Counted from the stretch's first letter, positions 53,067 to 62,890 are shown. The stretch is 64,000 bases of DNA from Acidimicrobiaceae bacterium (GCA_002717365.1 PBDJ01000008.1:1-64000); one strand, 5' to 3'. Notes: a model not told the origin generated them from the sequence alone. Made by a program: numbers and translations.

Positions 53067-53920
53067 CCGTCCTGTCCCGCTTCCGACCCGCTGGCCGCAA
53101 CAGGAGTGCCGGTGCCCGTAAGACGGTGACCTTTGGAGACGCCTCAGAGGTCAAAGGCTCACCGTCGTGGAGTGTCGCATCGTTGATCTTCCTGTTCTTC
53201 GTCTGGTGGTGGATCAAACGGGGACCGGACCCCATGATCAACGACCGCACCTTCCCATCACTTCGCCAGAGTTGGGACGCCTTCTTCGAACTCGTGGACA
53301 TCGGCTACCGGCGGGTCGGGTTGTGGGACCACACCTGGGCCAGCCTGTGGCGGGTGCTCAAGGGCCTCATCTACGGAGTAGTGGTGGGCGTGCCTGTGGG
53401 CTTTGCCATGGGACTTTCCAACCGGCTCCGAGGCATCTTCGACCCCGTTGTGGAACTCCTCCGCCCCGTGCCGCCCCTGGCTCTTCTGCCGCTGTTTATC
53501 GTGTGGTTTGGCATTGGTGAGGGCTCGAAGGTCAACCTCCTGTTCTTCGCTGCAGTGTGGATCATGGTCATCGCGGCGAGGGCCGGAGTACTGGGCGTGC
53601 ACGGCTCCAAGGTCCACGCTGCCTACTCGCTGGGGGCCAGCAGGTGGCAGATCCTGCGCTACGTGATCCTCCCGAACGCCCTTCCCGACATCTTTACCGG
53701 GATGCGGGTGGCTCTCGGCGTGTGCTGGGGGACCCTGGTGGCCGCAGAGCTCACCGGAACTACCACCGGCCTGGGAGCCATGATCTTTGCTGCCTCGAAA
53801 TTTTTCCGGATGGACATCGTGGTGGTGTCAATCATCATCATCGGGGTCATCGGCGTGGCCATGGACCTCGTCATGCGGTTCTTGGAACGACGCCTCATCC
53901 CCTGGCGTGGTAAGGGCTGA
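53063..53920 (+). CDS. ABC transporter permease, TauC/SsuC type
   Basis: 285 residues, six membrane helices. The EAA loop is visible as [33 protein letters not shown], and [22 protein letters not shown] is typical of sulfonate/nitrate permeases. An N-terminal 30-residue hydrophilic extension precedes the first helix. ATGA overlap with the ATPase; pta-like gene follows after 11 bp, so all three are one operon with the aminotransferase probably upstream. Confidence 0.9.
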   Translation: MTVLSRFRPAGRNRSAGARKTVTFGDASEVKGSPSWSVASLIFLFFVWWWIKRGPDPMINDRTFPSLRQSWDAFFELVDIGYRRVGLWDHTWASLWRVLKGLIYGVVVGVPVGFAMGLSNRLRGIFDPVVELLRPVPPLALLPLFIVWFGIGEGSKVNLLFFAAVWIMVIAARAGVLGVHGSKVHAAYSLGASRWQILRYVILPNALPDIFTGMRVALGVCWGTLVAAELTGTTTGLGAMIFAASKFFRMDIVVVSIIIIGVIGVAMDLVMRFLERRLIPWRGKG

Positions 53921-53931
53921 CGTCCTCCCGG

Positions 53932-54831
53932 ATGATCCGTCCCACCCCGATTGTCGCCGACTGGTACGCCCGAGCGGCTGCCGATCCGGCCCGGGTGGTT
54001 CTGGCCGATGCTGGAGATCCGCGAGCCGACGAGGCGACGGCCCGCCTTATCGACGAGGGTCTAGCCGTGCCGGTTCCCCCGGAAGTGGACCCCACCGACG
54101 TCCGTCAGGACGAGGCCGTGGCCCGGGCGATCGAGGCGGGCCTGGATCCCGACGACCCGGTGGTGGCGGCCACCGTGCTGGTCCGGTCCGGAGTAGCTGA
54201 CGCCGCGGTGGCCGGGGCGACCCGGCCCACAGCCGACGTAGTCCGCGCTGGCCTGCGGGTGATCGGGACGGTGTCGGATGCCGACGTGGTGTCCAGCTGT
54301 TTTCTCCTGGTCCTGCCCGACGGCCGTCCGGTGGCCTACGGAGACTGCGGCGTGATACCTGACCCGGATGCCGCCCAGTTGGCCTCTATCGCATTGGCCA
54401 CTGCCGCTACGTTCGCTGCGCTGGTTGGTAAAGAACCACGGGTAGCCCTGTTGTCGTTTTCGACCCGGGGAAGTGCCGAACACCCAAGGGTTGACAAGGT
54501 CCGGGAGGCCACAGCACTGGTTGCCGACCGGTGTCCCGGGCTAGCTGTGGACGGCGAGCTTCAGTTCGACACGGCATGGGTGCCTGAGGTAGCGGCGGCC
54601 AAGGCCCCGGGTTCGCCGGTAGCCGGATCGGCCAACGTATTTGTGTTCCCAGACCTGGACAGTGGAAACATTGCCTACAAGATCACTGAGAGGCTGGGCG
54701 GAGCCCGAGCCTTCGGGCCACTGCTCCAGGGTCTCGGCGGGGTTCTTCACGATCTGTCACGAGGCTGTTCGGCTGATGACGTCGTAGACGTGGCGGTGAT
54801 CGCTGGGCTGCAGGCCCGCGCCACAGCCTGA
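53932..54831 (+). CDS. pta: phosphotransacetylase-like protein (Pta)
   Basis: 299 residues of the phosphate acetyl/butaryl transferase fold without the long N-terminal DRTGG part found in enteric Pta. Core motifs: [43 protein letters not shown], and [30 protein letters not shown]. Converts acetyl-phosphate to acetyl-CoA. In taurine catabolism short Pta enzymes use the acetyl-phosphate made by Xsc; its place directly after TauBC-like genes supports that. No ackA is adjacent. Confidence 0.85.
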   Translation: MIRPTPIVADWYARAAADPARVVLADAGDPRADEATARLIDEGLAVPVPPEVDPTDVRQDEAVARAIEAGLDPDDPVVAATVLVRSGVADAAVAGATRPTADVVRAGLRVIGTVSDADVVSSCFLLVLPDGRPVAYGDCGVIPDPDAAQLASIALATAATFAALVGKEPRVALLSFSTRGSAEHPRVDKVREATALVADRCPGLAVDGELQFDTAWVPEVAAAKAPGSPVAGSANVFVFPDLDSGNIAYKITERLGGARAFGPLLQGLGGVLHDLSRGCSADDVVDVAVIAGLQARATA

Positions 54832-54844
54832 CCGACGCCACCTC

Positions 54845-55642
54845 GTGCCAGCTACCGCTGTCCTCCTAGTTCTCATCTCGACCGTCCTCCACGCGGGCTG
54901 GAACACCCGCCTCCACCGGTCGGCTGATCCGGAGACGACTGCGGCCCTGTCTTATCTCCTGGTGGGCATCGTCCTGCTCCCGGCAGTCTGGTTTGATCCA
55001 CCATCCGAGGTCCTGGGTTGGGTGGTGGCCTCCGCAGCGGCCCAAGGGGTGTACATGGCTTTGCTTGGGACGGCCTACCGGACGGGCAGCCTGAGTGTCG
55101 CCTACCCGATTTCTCGGGGTACCGCCCCCCTGCTGGTTGGCCTTGGTGGGTGGTTGCTGCTGGACGAGACGCCGACGGCGGCTACGGCCACCGGACTGGT
55201 GGTGTTGGTGGGAGGACTTCTGGTTCTGGCCGGGTTGGGCAACCAACTCCAGGAAAGACGTGCTGTGGTGCTGGCTGCGGTCACCGGCCTGTGCACGGTG
55301 GCCTACTCGCTCATTGATGCCCGGTCGGTGGACCTGACGGGATCGCTGGGCTACCTGTCGGTGATCATGATCCTCAGTTCAGGGTCCGTACTCTTGGGTC
55401 GACGACCGGGGTGGGCCCGGATGCGGTTCGTACTGGGTAGTTCGGCGATCGTAGGTGCCGGCCAGGGAGGGGCGTATGCCCTCGTCCTGTTGGCTTTTCA
55501 GCAGGCCCAAGCTGGGCAGGTGGCCGGGCTACGCCAGATCTCCGTGGTGCTCGGAGTGCTGTTGGCGCGAGAGGCCCTCGGGCCCCGGTCACTCTGGGGT
55601 TCTTTGCTGGTGGCTGCCGGAGCCACCCTGGTCATCTGGTAG
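54845..55642 (+). CDS. EamA/DMT-family transporter
   Basis: 265 residues with about nine to ten short hydrophobic helices and the EamA double-repeat pattern; PISRGTAPLLVGLGGWLLLDETPT and the later LRQISVVLGVLLAREALGPRSLWG are the repeated ends. Family members export metabolites or small ions such as sulfite-related compounds in some systems, but substrates vary widely. GTG start 13 bp after the pta-like gene; probably co-transcribed. Confidence 0.82.
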   Translation: MPATAVLLVLISTVLHAGWNTRLHRSADPETTAALSYLLVGIVLLPAVWFDPPSEVLGWVVASAAAQGVYMALLGTAYRTGSLSVAYPISRGTAPLLVGLGGWLLLDETPTAATATGLVVLVGGLLVLAGLGNQLQERRAVVLAAVTGLCTVAYSLIDARSVDLTGSLGYLSVIMILSSGSVLLGRRPGWARMRFVLGSSAIVGAGQGGAYALVLLAFQQAQAGQVAGLRQISVVLGVLLAREALGPRSLWGSLLVAAGATLVIW

Positions 55643-55729
55643 GCGACCGATGGTCAAATCAGGGTTGACTCACGAAAACAAGATTACCCCTAACTGGAAG
55701 GTAAGAGTATCTAACACTAGGATCCGGGG

Positions 55730-56305
55730 GTGAGCCGAAGAACCCTGGATACGCAGCAGGTGGTGGAGAGCGCGGCAGCTTTGGCCGACGCCGAGGGGCT
55801 GGACGCCGTGACCCTTACCCGGGTGGCCGAGCATCTGGGCGTTCGCCAGCCGGCCCTGTACCGCCACGTTGACAGCTTCGACGCCCTTATCCGAGCTCTC
55901 GGCCTCCGGGGTCGCGGAATCCTGGCCGACCGCTTGGGGGCGGCTGCCGTGGGAATGGCCGGAGACGATGCCGTGTGGGCCATGGGCGTGGCGTGGCGGT
56001 CCATGGTGGCCGACCACCCGGGCCTCTATGCGGCAACCGACCGCTATCCGTGCGCCACAGACCCGGAACTGGAGGAAGCGGTGGAGCGAGTGGTCGAGGT
56101 GCTGGGTCAAGCCCTAACCGCCTACGGGCTGAGCGACGTCGACCGCGTCCACGCCGCTCGCTCCATGCGGAGTGTCTTTCACGGTTTTGCCCACCTCGAG
56201 TCGGGTGACGGACACCCTTACGCCCTCGATCTGGACGACAGCTTCAACCGCCTGGTCAACCTGCTGTGTGCCGGCATCCGGCAGATGGCAACTGTGCCCG
56301 TTTGA
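55730..56305 (+). CDS. TetR-family regulator upstream of the molybdoenzyme operon
   Basis: 191 residues. Helix-turn-helix VVESAAALADAEGLDAVTLTRVAEHLGVRQPALYRHVDSFDALI, then a C-terminal domain of the TetR_C WHG type (SVFHGFAHLE). GTG start. It is 40 bp before the iron-sulfur/NrfD fusion gene on the same strand and probably controls that operon, possibly by repressing its own promoter in the 87-bp gap upstream. Confidence 0.9.
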   Translation: MSRRTLDTQQVVESAAALADAEGLDAVTLTRVAEHLGVRQPALYRHVDSFDALIRALGLRGRGILADRLGAAAVGMAGDDAVWAMGVAWRSMVADHPGLYAATDRYPCATDPELEEAVERVVEVLGQALTAYGLSDVDRVHAARSMRSVFHGFAHLESGDGHPYALDLDDSFNRLVNLLCAGIRQMATVPV

Positions 56306-56345
56306 TCCGACCGAACATTCCGACGGCTCGACGAGTGATTTTGCC

Positions 56346-57893
56346 ATGACCCGCCTTGGCTTCGTCCTGGACTCCGGGAGCTGCATCGGTTGCCATGCCT
56401 GCACGGTGGCCTGCAAGAGCGAGCACGATGTTCCGCTGGGCGTCAATCGCACGTGGCTCAAGTACGTGGAGACCGGAACCCATCCGGATACCGAACGCCA
56501 CTTTTCGGTCATGCGGTGTAACCACTGTGACGACGCCCCATGCATGACCATCTGTCCGACGTCGGCCCTCTTTCGCTCCGACAACGGAGTTGTCGACTTC
56601 AACGATGACAACTGCATTGGCTGCAAGGCGTGCATGAACGCCTGTCCATACGACGCCATCTACCTCAACCCGCAGACGAAGACTGCTCACAAGTGCAATT
56701 TTTGCAACCACCGGGTGGAGGACGGTCTGGAGCCGTCGTGCGTCGTGGTGTGCCCCACCCAGGCCATCAGGGTCGGGGACCTAGACGATCCGTCGTCGGA
56801 GATCTCCCGACTCCACGCCGGCGGCGGGATGGTCCGGTCACCGGAGCAGAACACCCGGCCTAAGGTCGTCTACACGGGTGTCTCGTCGGCATCGCTGGAC
56901 CCTCTGGCCTCGGCCATCGCCGGCGATGGGATGATCTGGGCAGACACAACACCCGCCCACTCCACGCCCACGTCGGTCGCGTTAACCGCCGCCCCCGTAC
57001 GGGACGACGGACAGGACATGGCCCGCACCACTTACACCACCCAGCATCCGCCGACCTGGGGATCGATGGTGTCGGGGTACCTGGTCACCAAGGCCATCGC
57101 CGCCGGCGTGATGCTGATGGCCGCCCTTCTAGTCCTCCTCGGGCACGGAGACGACCGAATGGCCGTCGGTGTGGTCCCCCCCGTGGTGGCCGGTGTATTC
57201 CTGGCTCTCACCGGGGTGCTGCTGGTCGGTGACCTCAAGCAGCCGAAGCGATTCGTCTACCTGTTCACCCGGGGCAACCGAACATCCTGGTTGGTCAAGG
57301 GAGCCTGGGTCCTTGGTGCCTTTGCGGCCTGTCTGGCCGCCTGGTGGATCGCCAGCCTGACCGGCGCCGGGGGAGCGCTCGCAGCGCTGGCGGTGCCGAC
57401 CGCCCTACTGGCCCTGGGAACGGCCGGGTACACGGCATTCCTATTCAGCCAGTGCGAGGGCCGGGACCTGTGGCAGGAACCGCTGCTGCTGCCGGTGCTG
57501 GTGAGCCAGGCCGTCATGGCCGGTGGGGCTACCTATTCGCTGCTCGACCTGTTCCTGGACGTCCCGTCCCATGGGGCTATCAAGTGGGCTTTCCTAGCCG
57601 GCCTAGTGGCCAACACCGGCCTCGTGGCCGCCGAACTAACTAGCGTGCACTCCCGCCACGTGACTATGGCCCTGGCCGAGTTGCGGTGGGGCGGCCAGCG
57701 GAAGCGTTACCGCGAGTTCGTTTTTTGCACGGCCTTCTCGCTGGTGTTCCTTGGCCTGGACGTCGTGTTCGGCGAAATCGTCTTCGACTGGTCCGGTCCG
57801 GTCCAGCCGCTCGTCCCCCTGGCCGCCCTATACGGCCTGTTCGCCTACGAGGACGCCTACGTGCGGGCCGGCCAGTCGGTCCCGCTCTCCTAG
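56346..57893 (+). CDS. fused four-cluster ferredoxin and NrfD-type membrane subunit
   Basis: 515 residues from ATG at 56346. Residues 1-170 have four [4Fe-4S] Cys sets: CIGCHACTVACK, CNHCDDAPCMTICP, CIGCKACMNACP and CNFCNHRVEDGLEPSCVVVCP, the DmsB/PsrB/SoeB type. After a 60-residue linker, residues about 235-515 form eight or more membrane helices of the NrfD/PsrC quinone-binding type (GYLVTKAIAAGVMLMAALL, DLKQPKRFVYLFTRGN). These subunits are normally separate. It would carry electrons between the molybdenum subunit encoded next and the quinone pool. Confidence 0.9.
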   Translation: MTRLGFVLDSGSCIGCHACTVACKSEHDVPLGVNRTWLKYVETGTHPDTERHFSVMRCNHCDDAPCMTICPTSALFRSDNGVVDFNDDNCIGCKACMNACPYDAIYLNPQTKTAHKCNFCNHRVEDGLEPSCVVVCPTQAIRVGDLDDPSSEISRLHAGGGMVRSPEQNTRPKVVYTGVSSASLDPLASAIAGDGMIWADTTPAHSTPTSVALTAAPVRDDGQDMARTTYTTQHPPTWGSMVSGYLVTKAIAAGVMLMAALLVLLGHGDDRMAVGVVPPVVAGVFLALTGVLLVGDLKQPKRFVYLFTRGNRTSWLVKGAWVLGAFAACLAAWWIASLTGAGGALAALAVPTALLALGTAGYTAFLFSQCEGRDLWQEPLLLPVLVSQAVMAGGATYSLLDLFLDVPSHGAIKWAFLAGLVANTGLVAAELTSVHSRHVTMALAELRWGGQRKRYREFVFCTAFSLVFLGLDVVFGEIVFDWSGPVQPLVPLAALYGLFAYEDAYVRAGQSVPLS

Positions 57894-57914
57894 GCCGCGA
57901 TCCGGGGCACGACG

Positions 57915-60743
57915 ATGACCACTGACGGGACCACCACCGGACTCTCCGGCTATCCACCCGAGGAGACCTGGGACCACGTGGAGTCCCTGGACGCTGCCGC
58001 CTGGCCCACGAAGGTCCGTCGGGCCCATCGCCTCGTTCCCACCACCTGTTTCAACTGCGAGGCCAACTGCGGCCTACTGGCCTGGGTGGACAAGGAGACG
58101 GGTCGGATCACCAAGTTCGAGGGCAACCCGGTTCACCCGGCCAGCCGGGGTCGGAACTGTGCCAAAGGCCCGGCCACCATCAACCAGGTCGAGGACCCCG
58201 AGCGGATCTTGTACCCGATGAAGCGGGTCGGCGAGCGAGGAGAGGGCCTCTGGGAGCGCATCAGTTGGGACCAGGCCCTCGAGGACATCGGTGGTCGGAT
58301 CGGCCAGGCGTTCCGCGAGGATCGCCACCACGAGGTCATGTACCACGTTGGTCGGATGGGCGACGACAGCTATATGGAACGGGTGCTCCACTCTTGGGGG
58401 ATAGACGGCCACAACAGCCACACCAACATCTGCTCTAGCGGTGCTCGGGTGGGCTACGCCTCCTGGATGGGCTTTGACCGACCGTCAGCCGACTTTGCCA
58501 ACGCCAAGGTGATTTTCCTCATCTCGTCACACCTGGAGGCTGGCCACTACTTCAACCCTCACGCCCAGCGGATCATCGAGGGGCAGCAGAACGGAGCGAC
58601 CGTCATTTGCGTAGACCCGCGCCTGTCCAACACAGCTTCCAAGGCCGACCACTGGTTTTCAGCGTGGCCGGGAACCGAAGCATTCCTGCTGTTGGCCATT
58701 GCTCGCCTGCTGGTTGAGAACGAAACCTGGGATCGGACCTTCTTCGAGCGCTGGGTCAACTGGGAGACTTTCCTTCGGGAGGCCCGACCCGACCTGGATC
58801 CAGTGTTCAACAACGTGGGTCCAGCTCTGCTTGACCACTACGCCGACTACACACCGGCTGCTGCGGCCAGGATGTGCGGAGTCGACGAGGACCGCATCAG
58901 GACCGTGGCTGATGTCATCGGCGACGGTCTAGGGGCCTTCGCATCGCACACCTGGCGGGCTTCGTCAGCGGGCAATGAAGGTGGCTGGATGGTGGCCCGG
59001 TGCCTCCAATTCCTGAACGTTCTGACCGGCTCGGTGGGGACCGAGGGAGGGACCAACGCCAACGGCTGGAACAAGTTCATTCCCGTTACTCCGGTCCACC
59101 CAGAACCCCAGGATCGTTGGAACGAACTCCAGTGGCCTATCGAGTACCCGCTCTCCCACCACGAGTTGTCGATCCTGCTGCCCCACTTCTTGAAAGCCGG
59201 ACGGGCCACGCTGGATACCTACTTCACCCGGGTCTACAACCCGCTGTGGACCAACCCAGACGGCTTTACTTGGATGGAGGTGCTCCGGGATCCGGAGAAA
59301 ATTGGTTGCCATGTGGCGCTGACGCCGACCTGGAACGAATCGGCGTGGTTCGCCGACTATGTGCTCCCCATGGGGGTCGCCTCTGAGCGCCACGACGTGT
59401 CTAGTTTCGAGACCCACAACGGCCGGTGGATTGGGTTTCGCCAGCCGGTTGCCCGGCGCCACCGCGAGTTAGACGGCGAGGTATTCGAGCGCACCTACGA
59501 GGCCAACCCGGGCGAGGTATGGGAGGAGCAGGAGTTCTGGATCGATCTGTCATGGCGCATCGATCCGGACGGCTCACTGGGCATCCGGTCCCAGTTCGAG
59601 AGCTGGGAGAACCCGGGGACCCCGTTGACCCTCGACGAGTACTACACGATGCTGTTTGATGGGTCGGTTCCGGGCCTTCCTGCAGCGGCCGAAGCCGAGG
59701 GCCTTACGCCTTTGGAGTACATGCGGCGCAAGGGCTCGTTTGCCCTCCCCGGAGACCAGGTAAAGGTGTACGAGCGGGACGTACCGGAGGCCGACCTGGT
59801 CGGCGCCGACCGCGACGAAAACGGGGTGTGGCGTCGGCCGGGCACGGCCGGCTCCTATCAGTCGCTGGAGGACATCGTCGGCCACATGCCGTTTATTGGC
59901 GACGGGTCACCGGCCGTGGACATCAACGGCCAGGCCAAGCTCGGCTTTCCGACACCGTCCAAGAAACTGGAGTTCTTCTCGGAGACGATGCGCGACTGGG
60001 GGTGGCCCGAATACACACTTCCGGCCTTCATCCGGAGTCAGGTTCACTGGGAGGATCTGGACCTGTCAGCTGGTGAGCGGATCCTCGTGCCGACATTCCG
60101 GATTCCGACCCTGATCCATACCCGCTCGGCCAACAGCCAGTGGCTGAACGAGATCAGCCACCGTCATCCGCTGTGGTTGCATCCGTCGGACGCCGAGAAG
60201 TTGGGTATTGAAGAGAACGGCCTAGTTCGTATCACGACCCGGACCGGCCACTTCGTCATCTCGGCATGGCGCACGGAGGGGATCCGTCCCGGTGTGGTGG
60301 CGGCTAGTCACCACATGGGCCGTTGGCGATTGGAAGAAGAGGCGGCCCGCTCCTGGGGGGCGGGTAAGGCCTCGATCGATCAGGACGACGACGGCCGATG
60401 GCGGCTCCGCCGGGAGCACGGCCAGGAGCCCTATGGGAGCGACGACCCGGACACCGAGCTGATCTGGTGGACCGACACCGGCGTGCACCAGAACCTGACC
60501 TTTCCCGTACAGCCTGATCCGATCAGCGGTATGCACTGCTGGCTTCAGCGAGTCACTGTGGCCCCGGCAGAGGCCGGTGACGCCTACGGTGACGTGGTGG
60601 TCGACACAGAGGTATCCCACCGCATCTTTGAGGAGTGGCTTGCCAAAACCCGGCCCGGTCCTGGGCCCGGTGGGCTGCGCCGACCTCTGTGGATGGCCCG
60701 GCCGTTCAAGCCAAAGGCCACCGCCTACGGCTACGGCGATTGA
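57915..60743 (+). CDS. molybdopterin oxidoreductase catalytic subunit, SoeA/PsrA-like
   Basis: 942 residues of the DMSO-reductase superfamily. The N-terminal [4Fe-4S] motif is CFNCEANCGLL with NCAKG completing it. Mo-bis-MGD binding segments follow (NICSSGARVGY, where Cys is a likely Mo ligand; VICVDPRLSNTASKAD), and the C-terminal dinucleotide domain is intact (NSQWLNEISHRHPLWLHP). No Tat signal or signal peptide is visible, so it should face the cytoplasm, as the sulfite-oxidising SoeABC enzyme does, unlike Tat-exported DmsA/PsrA/PhsA. Sulfite oxidation is therefore a reasoned guess. It is coupled 21 bp after the fusion subunit. Confidence 0.88.
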   Translation: MTTDGTTTGLSGYPPEETWDHVESLDAAAWPTKVRRAHRLVPTTCFNCEANCGLLAWVDKETGRITKFEGNPVHPASRGRNCAKGPATINQVEDPERILYPMKRVGERGEGLWERISWDQALEDIGGRIGQAFREDRHHEVMYHVGRMGDDSYMERVLHSWGIDGHNSHTNICSSGARVGYASWMGFDRPSADFANAKVIFLISSHLEAGHYFNPHAQRIIEGQQNGATVICVDPRLSNTASKADHWFSAWPGTEAFLLLAIARLLVENETWDRTFFERWVNWETFLREARPDLDPVFNNVGPALLDHYADYTPAAAARMCGVDEDRIRTVADVIGDGLGAFASHTWRASSAGNEGGWMVARCLQFLNVLTGSVGTEGGTNANGWNKFIPVTPVHPEPQDRWNELQWPIEYPLSHHELSILLPHFLKAGRATLDTYFTRVYNPLWTNPDGFTWMEVLRDPEKIGCHVALTPTWNESAWFADYVLPMGVASERHDVSSFETHNGRWIGFRQPVARRHRELDGEVFERTYEANPGEVWEEQEFWIDLSWRIDPDGSLGIRSQFESWENPGTPLTLDEYYTMLFDGSVPGLPAAAEAEGLTPLEYMRRKGSFALPGDQVKVYERDVPEADLVGADRDENGVWRRPGTAGSYQSLEDIVGHMPFIGDGSPAVDINGQAKLGFPTPSKKLEFFSETMRDWGWPEYTLPAFIRSQVHWEDLDLSAGERILVPTFRIPTLIHTRSANSQWLNEISHRHPLWLHPSDAEKLGIEENGLVRITTRTGHFVISAWRTEGIRPGVVAASHHMGRWRLEEEAARSWGAGKASIDQDDDGRWRLRREHGQEPYGSDDPDTELIWWTDTGVHQNLTFPVQPDPISGMHCWLQRVTVAPAEAGDAYGDVVVDTEVSHRIFEEWLAKTRPGPGPGGLRRPLWMARPFKPKATAYGYGD

Positions 60744-60778
60744 CCGTTGGTGTCGAACGGGTTTCCGTATCGGCTGGA

Positions 60779-61489
60779 TTACAGGTAAGCGTTAGCTGTT
60801 AGGTCGGCGGGGACTACTGAGTCGATCACGGTTCGCAGCGTGGACTCGAAGAGCGATGGCAGGTCACTGCTGGTGGCTAGGGCTTCACGGGTTACCGGAT
60901 CTAGGTCCGGGTCGTCAAGGTCGGCCAGCACCGAGGTGCGGCGATGGTCGGCTGGGACGAGGTCGTCCAGCATGGTGATCACGATGAAGCCACCCACGCA
61001 CGCCGTGATGGCTCGTAGGGCGTCGCGGGCCGCCTCGCCTACCACCCCGGACTCTTGTAACTCGCGTGCCATGGCCAACTCCAGATGCTGGGCGTGGAGT
61101 GACGCAGCCCCGTGGGCGCTGGCTAACCGGCTGATCTCCCGGTGGGTAATGGCGCTCTCCCAGATGAGGCGAGCCACAGCCAGGACGCGGTCGCGCGCCG
61201 TTGCGCCCTCCACAGGGGCCTCAGCCAGTCGGGCACCGTGGCGACGGACCAGGGCGGTGATCAACTCGGAGCGGTTGCCCACATGCCAGTAGATGGTGGT
61301 TGTGGCCACGTCAAGCTCGTTGGCCAGGCGTCGCATAGTCAGGGCGTCGGCCCCGTCGGTCTCGACCAAGGTGATAGCTCGGTCCAGGATTTCTGTGGCT
61401 CCGATGCCAGCCCGGCGTCCAGGGTGTCGGGAATCCCCGTCGGTGGGTTCAGGTGGTGGCATTTCCGGTGCTTTGGGGTTGTGTTCCAT
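60779..61489 (-). CDS. TetR-family regulator divergent from amidohydrolases
   Basis: 236 residues from ATG at 61489. Helix-turn-helix in GATEILDRAITLVETDGADALTMRRLANELDVATTTIYWHVGNRSELI, then a TetR C-terminal domain with ACVGGFIVITMLDDL. It converges on the molybdoenzyme gene and diverges from the amidohydrolase gene; the 88-bp gap between holds paired ACA(N)TGT half-sites that fit a TetR operator. Confidence 0.9.
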   Translation of the reverse strand: MEHNPKAPEMPPPEPTDGDSRHPGRRAGIGATEILDRAITLVETDGADALTMRRLANELDVATTTIYWHVGNRSELITALVRRHGARLAEAPVEGATARDRVLAVARLIWESAITHREISRLASAHGAASLHAQHLELAMARELQESGVVGEAARDALRAITACVGGFIVITMLDDLVPADHRRTSVLADLDDPDLDPVTREALATSSDLPSLFESTLRTVIDSVVPADLTANAYL

Positions 61490-61503
61490 GGGTGATCTCT
61501 GCA

Positions 61504-61534
61504 ACAGTGTACAAGATCGAATAGGACACTGTCC
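61504..61534. promoter_or_regulatory. probable TetR operator
   Basis: Two related sites, ACAGTGT (61504-61510) and ACACTGT (61526-61532), 22 bases centre to centre, about two helical turns. The second lies in a perfect 11-bp palindrome GGACACTGTCC. The pattern ACANTGT is common for TetR regulators. Location is between divergent regulator and amidohydrolase genes. Confidence 0.55.
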
Positions 61535-61577
61535 AAGAGGCGGTTGCTGCCCGAGGACTGAGAAACCGGAGGAATCC

Positions 61578-62858
61578 ATGAACCGCCAGGTCAGTACAGG
61601 CGACGAGCCGTACATCGTTGTCTCGTCCGACACCCACGCTGGGCTGCAGTGCGAGGAATACCGTCCGTACCTGGATTCCGCCCTCCACGACGAATTCGAT
61701 GACTACGTGGCCGAGCGCCACAAGCATCGTCAAATTGCTGAGGAGGTAAACGCCGAGTTTCTTGCCGAGTGGGAAGGCGAGAACGAGTGGGGCCTGCGGG
61801 GCGCCTATGACCCGGAGGTCCGCGATCCGGTGCTGGATGCCGACGGCGTGGCTGGCGAGATCATCTTCGCCGACGGCGATGCCGTCACCGGCCAGGAGTC
61901 GCCACCTTTCGGCGCGGGCCTGGCTGCCGGCATGATCACTGACTCCCGGCTGGCTTTTGGGGGGGCCCGAGCACACAATCGATGGTTGGAGGAGTTCTGC
62001 GCCACCGAACCGGTACGCCGTGCCGGGGTGGCATTGGTGCCGGTTACCCATGATGTGGATCTGGCTGTGGCCGAAGTCGAGTCTTTGGCCGGCCGTCCGG
62101 GCATTAAGGGGGTGATGGTTCCGACCATGTGGCACGGTTTCCCGGCCTACGGGTCCGATCACTACGACCGTTTCTGGGCGGCGTGTGCTGATGCCGGTCT
62201 GGTCGTGCACACCCACTCCGGTGAATCCGACTTCCGAAGTTACGACAACAACGTGGCTATGTACATCAGCGAGGTCCCGTTCTGGACCCACCGGATCCTC
62301 TGGCAGCTCCTCTTCTCCGGGAAGTTCGACAAATACCCAAACCTCCGGTACGCCGTCGTGGAGTGCGGCTCCTATTGGGTGGGCGACCTGCTCTGGAAGG
62401 CCGACGTCAACTTCGGGGCCAGCTTCAAGGTCAAGAAGATGGGCTCCCGCATGAAGGGGCTCATCTCCCGCTTGCCGTCCGAGTACTTCGGCACCAACGT
62501 GTTCATCGGGGCCTCGACCATGTCGCGCGAGGAGGTCCGGCGCCGACACGTCAATGGCATCGACGCCCTGATGTGGGGCACCGACTACCCGCATCCCGAG
62601 GGCTCGTGGCCGAACACCCGGGAGCGGCTCAGGACCGACTTCCAGGACGCCACCGTCGAGGACACCCGTCGGCTGCTAGGCCTCAACGCCATCGACTGCT
62701 ACGGGCTGGACGAGTCGGGCCTGCGGGTCGTGGCCGACCGGATTGGTCCCACGCCGGAGGACCTGGGCCAGGACCTGGACCAGCGCACACCGCCCGACGC
62801 CAGCCGCCACGCCCGGTGGTGGCTGGACGAGTACGGCTGCGAGATGCAGTACGCCTGA
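61578..62858 (+). CDS. amidohydrolase-family (TIM-barrel) protein
   Basis: 426 residues from ATG at 61578 with CCGGAGGA upstream; the longer ORF crosses the operator. Metal-site features of amidohydrolase-related proteins: YIVVSSDTHAGLQ at the start, VVHTHSGES near residue 210, AVVECGSYWVGDLL, and the C-terminal MWGTDYPHPEGSW. Such proteins include decarboxylases and hydrolases of the ACMSD-like group; the reaction is not assignable. Paired with a paralogue 32 bp downstream. Confidence 0.88.
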   Translation: MNRQVSTGDEPYIVVSSDTHAGLQCEEYRPYLDSALHDEFDDYVAERHKHRQIAEEVNAEFLAEWEGENEWGLRGAYDPEVRDPVLDADGVAGEIIFADGDAVTGQESPPFGAGLAAGMITDSRLAFGGARAHNRWLEEFCATEPVRRAGVALVPVTHDVDLAVAEVESLAGRPGIKGVMVPTMWHGFPAYGSDHYDRFWAACADAGLVVHTHSGESDFRSYDNNVAMYISEVPFWTHRILWQLLFSGKFDKYPNLRYAVVECGSYWVGDLLWKADVNFGASFKVKKMGSRMKGLISRLPSEYFGTNVFIGASTMSREEVRRRHVNGIDALMWGTDYPHPEGSWPNTRERLRTDFQDATVEDTRRLLGLNAIDCYGLDESGLRVVADRIGPTPEDLGQDLDQRTPPDASRHARWWLDEYGCEMQYA

Positions 62859-62890
62859 CCGGAAAGAACGACCACTAGCGAGGACTAGCC

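Noticed and set aside
52260-53920. Thiamine-precursor or nitrate importer as identity for the TauBC-like pair
   Set aside because: Possible for this ABC subfamily, but neighbouring aminotransferase and Pta fit a sulfonate better; no thiamine or nitrate genes nearby.
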